Below, one piece after another: positions 61,892 to 64,000 of a stretch of DNA of 64,000 nt (the first letter of the stretch is position 1; the number at the start of each line of letters is the position of its first letter). This stretch comes from Bin18 sp965200355 (GTDB lineage: Bacteria > Desulfobacterota > Binatia > Bin18), in the NCBI GenBank assembly GCA_965200355.1, contig OZ241351.1, positions 1,798,001-1,862,000 of the forward strand. The letters are read 5' to 3'. The translations under genes and the position numbers were made by a program. The notes below the pieces were generated by a model. The model was not told the DNA's origin, ran no database searches, and saw nothing but the letters and a program-made list of their open reading frames with translations.

Positions 61892-63341
61892 AGCGGCCCC
61901 TGGCCAAGTGTGGGGCCGGCGATTCTTCGCCGGCCTGCTGCCGCTTGTGCTCCTGGTCTGGTGGCCCCCTGAGAGCCTGGCCTATGTCCAGAACACCCAT
62001 GAGGGAGTCGGCATATTCTGGCCCACTTCCCCGGTCATACTGAACCTGCGCCTCGGCTGTCCTCCCAACGGGAACCTGCCCGCGTATGGGCCGTGTTGGG
62101 ACGACGCCGCGCAAGACGCGGCAGAACGGTGGAATGTGGCAGGGGCTCAATTCAGGTTTCGCATCCAGTCTCCCAGTCGGCCGGCCGAGCCAACGTGTAA
62201 CCCGACCAATGTGGACCGCGTGAACACCGTCGTCTGGGCGGCCACGCAGTGCGGAATGGCCTTTGGGGAGAACACCCTGGCCGTGGCGCAAAATTGGTTC
62301 CGTCCTACAGGCGAAATCCTCGATAGTGACGTGTTTTTTAATACGACCTATTCGTGGAGCACGTATGCGGGTCCGCATCGTTCCGATGTGATTGATCTCC
62401 ACCGGGTTGCCCTCCATGAGTTCGGCCATGTCCTGGGCCTCGACCACCCGGACGATCATGGGCAGTCGGTGAATGCCATTATGAATTCCAAAGCCGATGA
62501 TACTATCCGCCTTCAGGCAGACGATATCGCGGGGATTCGGGCCATCTATGGGACTGATGGGAGTGGTGGTGGCGATCCCCCGCCCCCGCCGGGTGGGGGC
62601 GACGATCACGGCGAGACGCGGCAGGGGGCCACTCGGGTCGGCCTGCCGTCTGATACCCCCGGAAATTTAGAGGAGAGCGGCGATACGGATTACTTTCGTC
62701 TGTCCGTCCCCCGCTCCGGTCTGTTGACGGTCGAGACGACCGGCTCCACCGATACCCTTGGCGCGCTGTATACGGCAACCGGAGGCATACTGGCCTCTGA
62801 TGACGACTCGGGTAACGGGACAAATTTCCAGATCGCGCGTCAGGTTTCAGCCGGGACGTATTATGTGGAGGTCAGCGGCTTTTCTTCTTCCATCACCGGC
62901 TCGTATACCCTGCGGGTGCGCTTCAGCGGGGGCGGCGTCCTGGAAAATCCGCTCCCGAATGCGTTCAAAAGCGGCATTGGGGTCATTTCCGGCTGGGTGT
63001 GTGAGGCCACCCGGGTCGAAGTGGAGATTGGGGGCAGCCGGATGACCGCGGTATATGGCACGGAACGACTCGATACGCGCTCCGTTTGTGGAGATACCGA
63101 TAACGGGTTTGCCATCCTGTATAACTGGAATCGACTCGGGGATGGCGTCCACACCGCTCGCCTGCTGGTGGACGGGACGGAACTTGCCCGGTCTTCTTTT
63201 CGGGTCACGACCTTCGGTCAGGAGTTTCTCCGGGGAGCGGAGAAAACCATTACCGTGCGGGATTTTCCACGCAGCGGCGTCACCAGGGTGCTTGAGTGGG
63301 AAGAAAGTTCTCAGAATTTTGTGGTTCGTGAGGTGCGATAG
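61881..63341 (+). CDS. Secreted matrixin-type (M10) metalloprotease with PPC domain
   Basis: A 486-aa secreted protease. A signal peptide (GLLPLVLLVWWPPESLA) precedes an M10-like catalytic domain with zinc motif HEFGHVLGLDHP at residues 179-190 and Met201 in the Met-turn. A Gly/Pro linker (GSGGGDPPPPPGGGDD) joins a bacterial pre-peptidase C-terminal (PPC) domain at about 245-345; the last part (345-486) is an additional beta-rich domain ending in VREVR. AGGAGA 6 bases before ATG 61881 lies inside the upstream gene. The target is unknown; extracellular or surface proteolysis is expected. Confidence 0.9.
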   Translation: MSSKAAPGQVWGRRFFAGLLPLVLLVWWPPESLAYVQNTHEGVGIFWPTSPVILNLRLGCPPNGNLPAYGPCWDDAAQDAAERWNVAGAQFRFRIQSPSRPAEPTCNPTNVDRVNTVVWAATQCGMAFGENTLAVAQNWFRPTGEILDSDVFFNTTYSWSTYAGPHRSDVIDLHRVALHEFGHVLGLDHPDDHGQSVNAIMNSKADDTIRLQADDIAGIRAIYGTDGSGGGDPPPPPGGGDDHGETRQGATRVGLPSDTPGNLEESGDTDYFRLSVPRSGLLTVETTGSTDTLGALYTATGGILASDDDSGNGTNFQIARQVSAGTYYVEVSGFSSSITGSYTLRVRFSGGGVLENPLPNAFKSGIGVISGWVCEATRVEVEIGGSRMTAVYGTERLDTRSVCGDTDNGFAILYNWNRLGDGVHTARLLVDGTELARSSFRVTTFGQEFLRGAEKTITVRDFPRSGVTRVLEWEESSQNFVVREVR

Positions 63342-63387
63342 CAGGACCTGACGCTGACCCCTCCCGTTCCTGGAAGAAAGGCAATCT

Positions 63388-63966
63388 ATGCGTATCGGTC
63401 TGGTCACGGACACCCACCTGCCGAGCACCATCCGCGACCTCTGGGACGAAGTCCGGGTCGCTTTTGCCGGCGTGGACCTCATCCTTCATGCCGGGGATAT
63501 CGTCTCTCCGCGGGTGCTGGACTGGTTGGCAGAGACCGCGCCGACCCTGGCGGCCCGGGGCAATAATGACAGCGGCTGGGACGACCCCCGCGTGGAAGAC
63601 GTCCAGCGGCTGTGTCTCGAAGGCTGGCGGATTGCCATGGTCCACGACATGGAGCCTGAAGAGCGCCCCATTACCGACTTAACCCAGCAATATCTGCGCA
63701 GTGAGCCGGCCGACATTCTCATCACCGGGCATACCCACTTTGAGCGTCTAGAGTATCGAGAGGGGGTCTTGCAGGTGAACTCGGGCAGTGCCACCCATCC
63801 CCATCTGTGGTCCACTCGACTCGGAACGGTGGGCCTGCTCGACATTACGCCTGGAAACCTGAGCGCGCGAATTCTCCGGCTGGGCGAGAGTCCGGAGCTC
63901 AAGAACCCGGGTCGAGAGTTGTTCTTCGACCTGGCAACCGAGCGGCACAACCCGCCCGCTCCGTAG
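63388..63966 (+). CDS. Metallophosphoesterase, YfcE/MJ0936-like
   Basis: A 192-aa calcineurin-like phosphodiesterase. All five metal motifs are visible: DTHLP (residues 8-12), HAGDIV, RGNND, MVHDME and GHTHFE (about 111-116), as in YfcE and related phosphodiesterases. The length is normal for this group. GGAAGAAAGGC precedes ATG 63388. It follows the protease gene by 46 bp. The natural phosphodiester substrate is unknown. Confidence 0.92.
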   Translation: MRIGLVTDTHLPSTIRDLWDEVRVAFAGVDLILHAGDIVSPRVLDWLAETAPTLAARGNNDSGWDDPRVEDVQRLCLEGWRIAMVHDMEPEERPITDLTQQYLRSEPADILITGHTHFERLEYREGVLQVNSGSATHPHLWSTRLGTVGLLDITPGNLSARILRLGESPELKNPGRELFFDLATERHNPPAP

Positions 63967-64000
63967 GCATTAGGTCCCCAGCGTCTGCAACATGTCGAGC

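Overview
The window is GC-rich and densely coding, and looks like chromosome from a Gram-negative (diderm) bacterium. Evidence for an outer membrane is two beta-barrel proteins ending in Phe (45472-46383, 50962-52392), a lipobox protein and several signal peptides. The xerC-hslV-hslU order, the minCDE operon and a large share of flavin, LLM-type, deazaflavin-type, amidohydrolase and hydantoinase genes resemble deltaproteobacterial or Tectomicrobia/Entotheonella-like environmental genomes. That placement is inference from gene content only. No tRNA, rRNA, CRISPR array, transposase or phage module was recognised.

Layout. 1-12.3 kb is mostly housekeeping: nadK (cut by the window edge), rarA, an epoxide hydrolase and GST pair, a Uma2-type nuclease, purM with a deazaflavin-type nitroreductase relative, minCDE, then xerC-hslV-hslU on the minus strand. 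12.3-17.7 kb holds tandem dodecins, a 1-Cys peroxiredoxin, an amidohydrolase, a Sel1-repeat protein and an enoyl-CoA hydratase. 17.9-27 kb is catabolic and transport: a class III aminotransferase, a LivK-like binding protein directly followed by a HAMP membrane protein with no output domain, an OFA-type MFS carrier, an N-acyl-D-amino-acid deacylase, a HAD phosphatase and an LLM flavin oxidoreductase. 27.2-29.3 kb contains two broken genes, glutamine synthetase II and nitronate monooxygenase.

29.4-36.2 kb has an NnrU-like protein, RidA, a Rho-like ATPase lacking the usual RNA-binding domain, and a polyamine-type ABC transporter whose binding-protein gene is frameshifted. 36.3-44 kb carries two transporters (UMF1-type MFS, OPT) and divergent hydantoinase A/B genes. 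44-50.7 kb contains a DUF547 protein, an outer-membrane barrel, a TVP38-flavoprotein disulfide reductase fusion, a GT87-like membrane protein and a nitroreductase.

The most interesting block is 50.8-54.5 kb: a strong Fur-box-like palindrome precedes a porin-like protein, a secreted FMN-binding protein, a four-helix membrane protein and the flavin transferase ApbE. Together these suggest an iron-regulated, covalent-flavin, extracytoplasmic electron-transfer system. It is followed by an SRA-HNH modification-dependent endonuclease, a DUF2797 protein, a DAO-Rieske-NicX-like catabolic trio, the remnant of a type I restriction HsdS gene, and a secreted matrixin-type protease with a translationally coupled partner.

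Recurring themes are reading-frame breaks in four genes (glnII, nitronate monooxygenase, the ABC binding protein, hsdS) and small GC-rich palindromic repeats inside three reading frames (HAD, ABC permease, FMN-binding protein). The frame breaks could be genuine decay or draft-assembly errors. The sequence alone cannot separate these.
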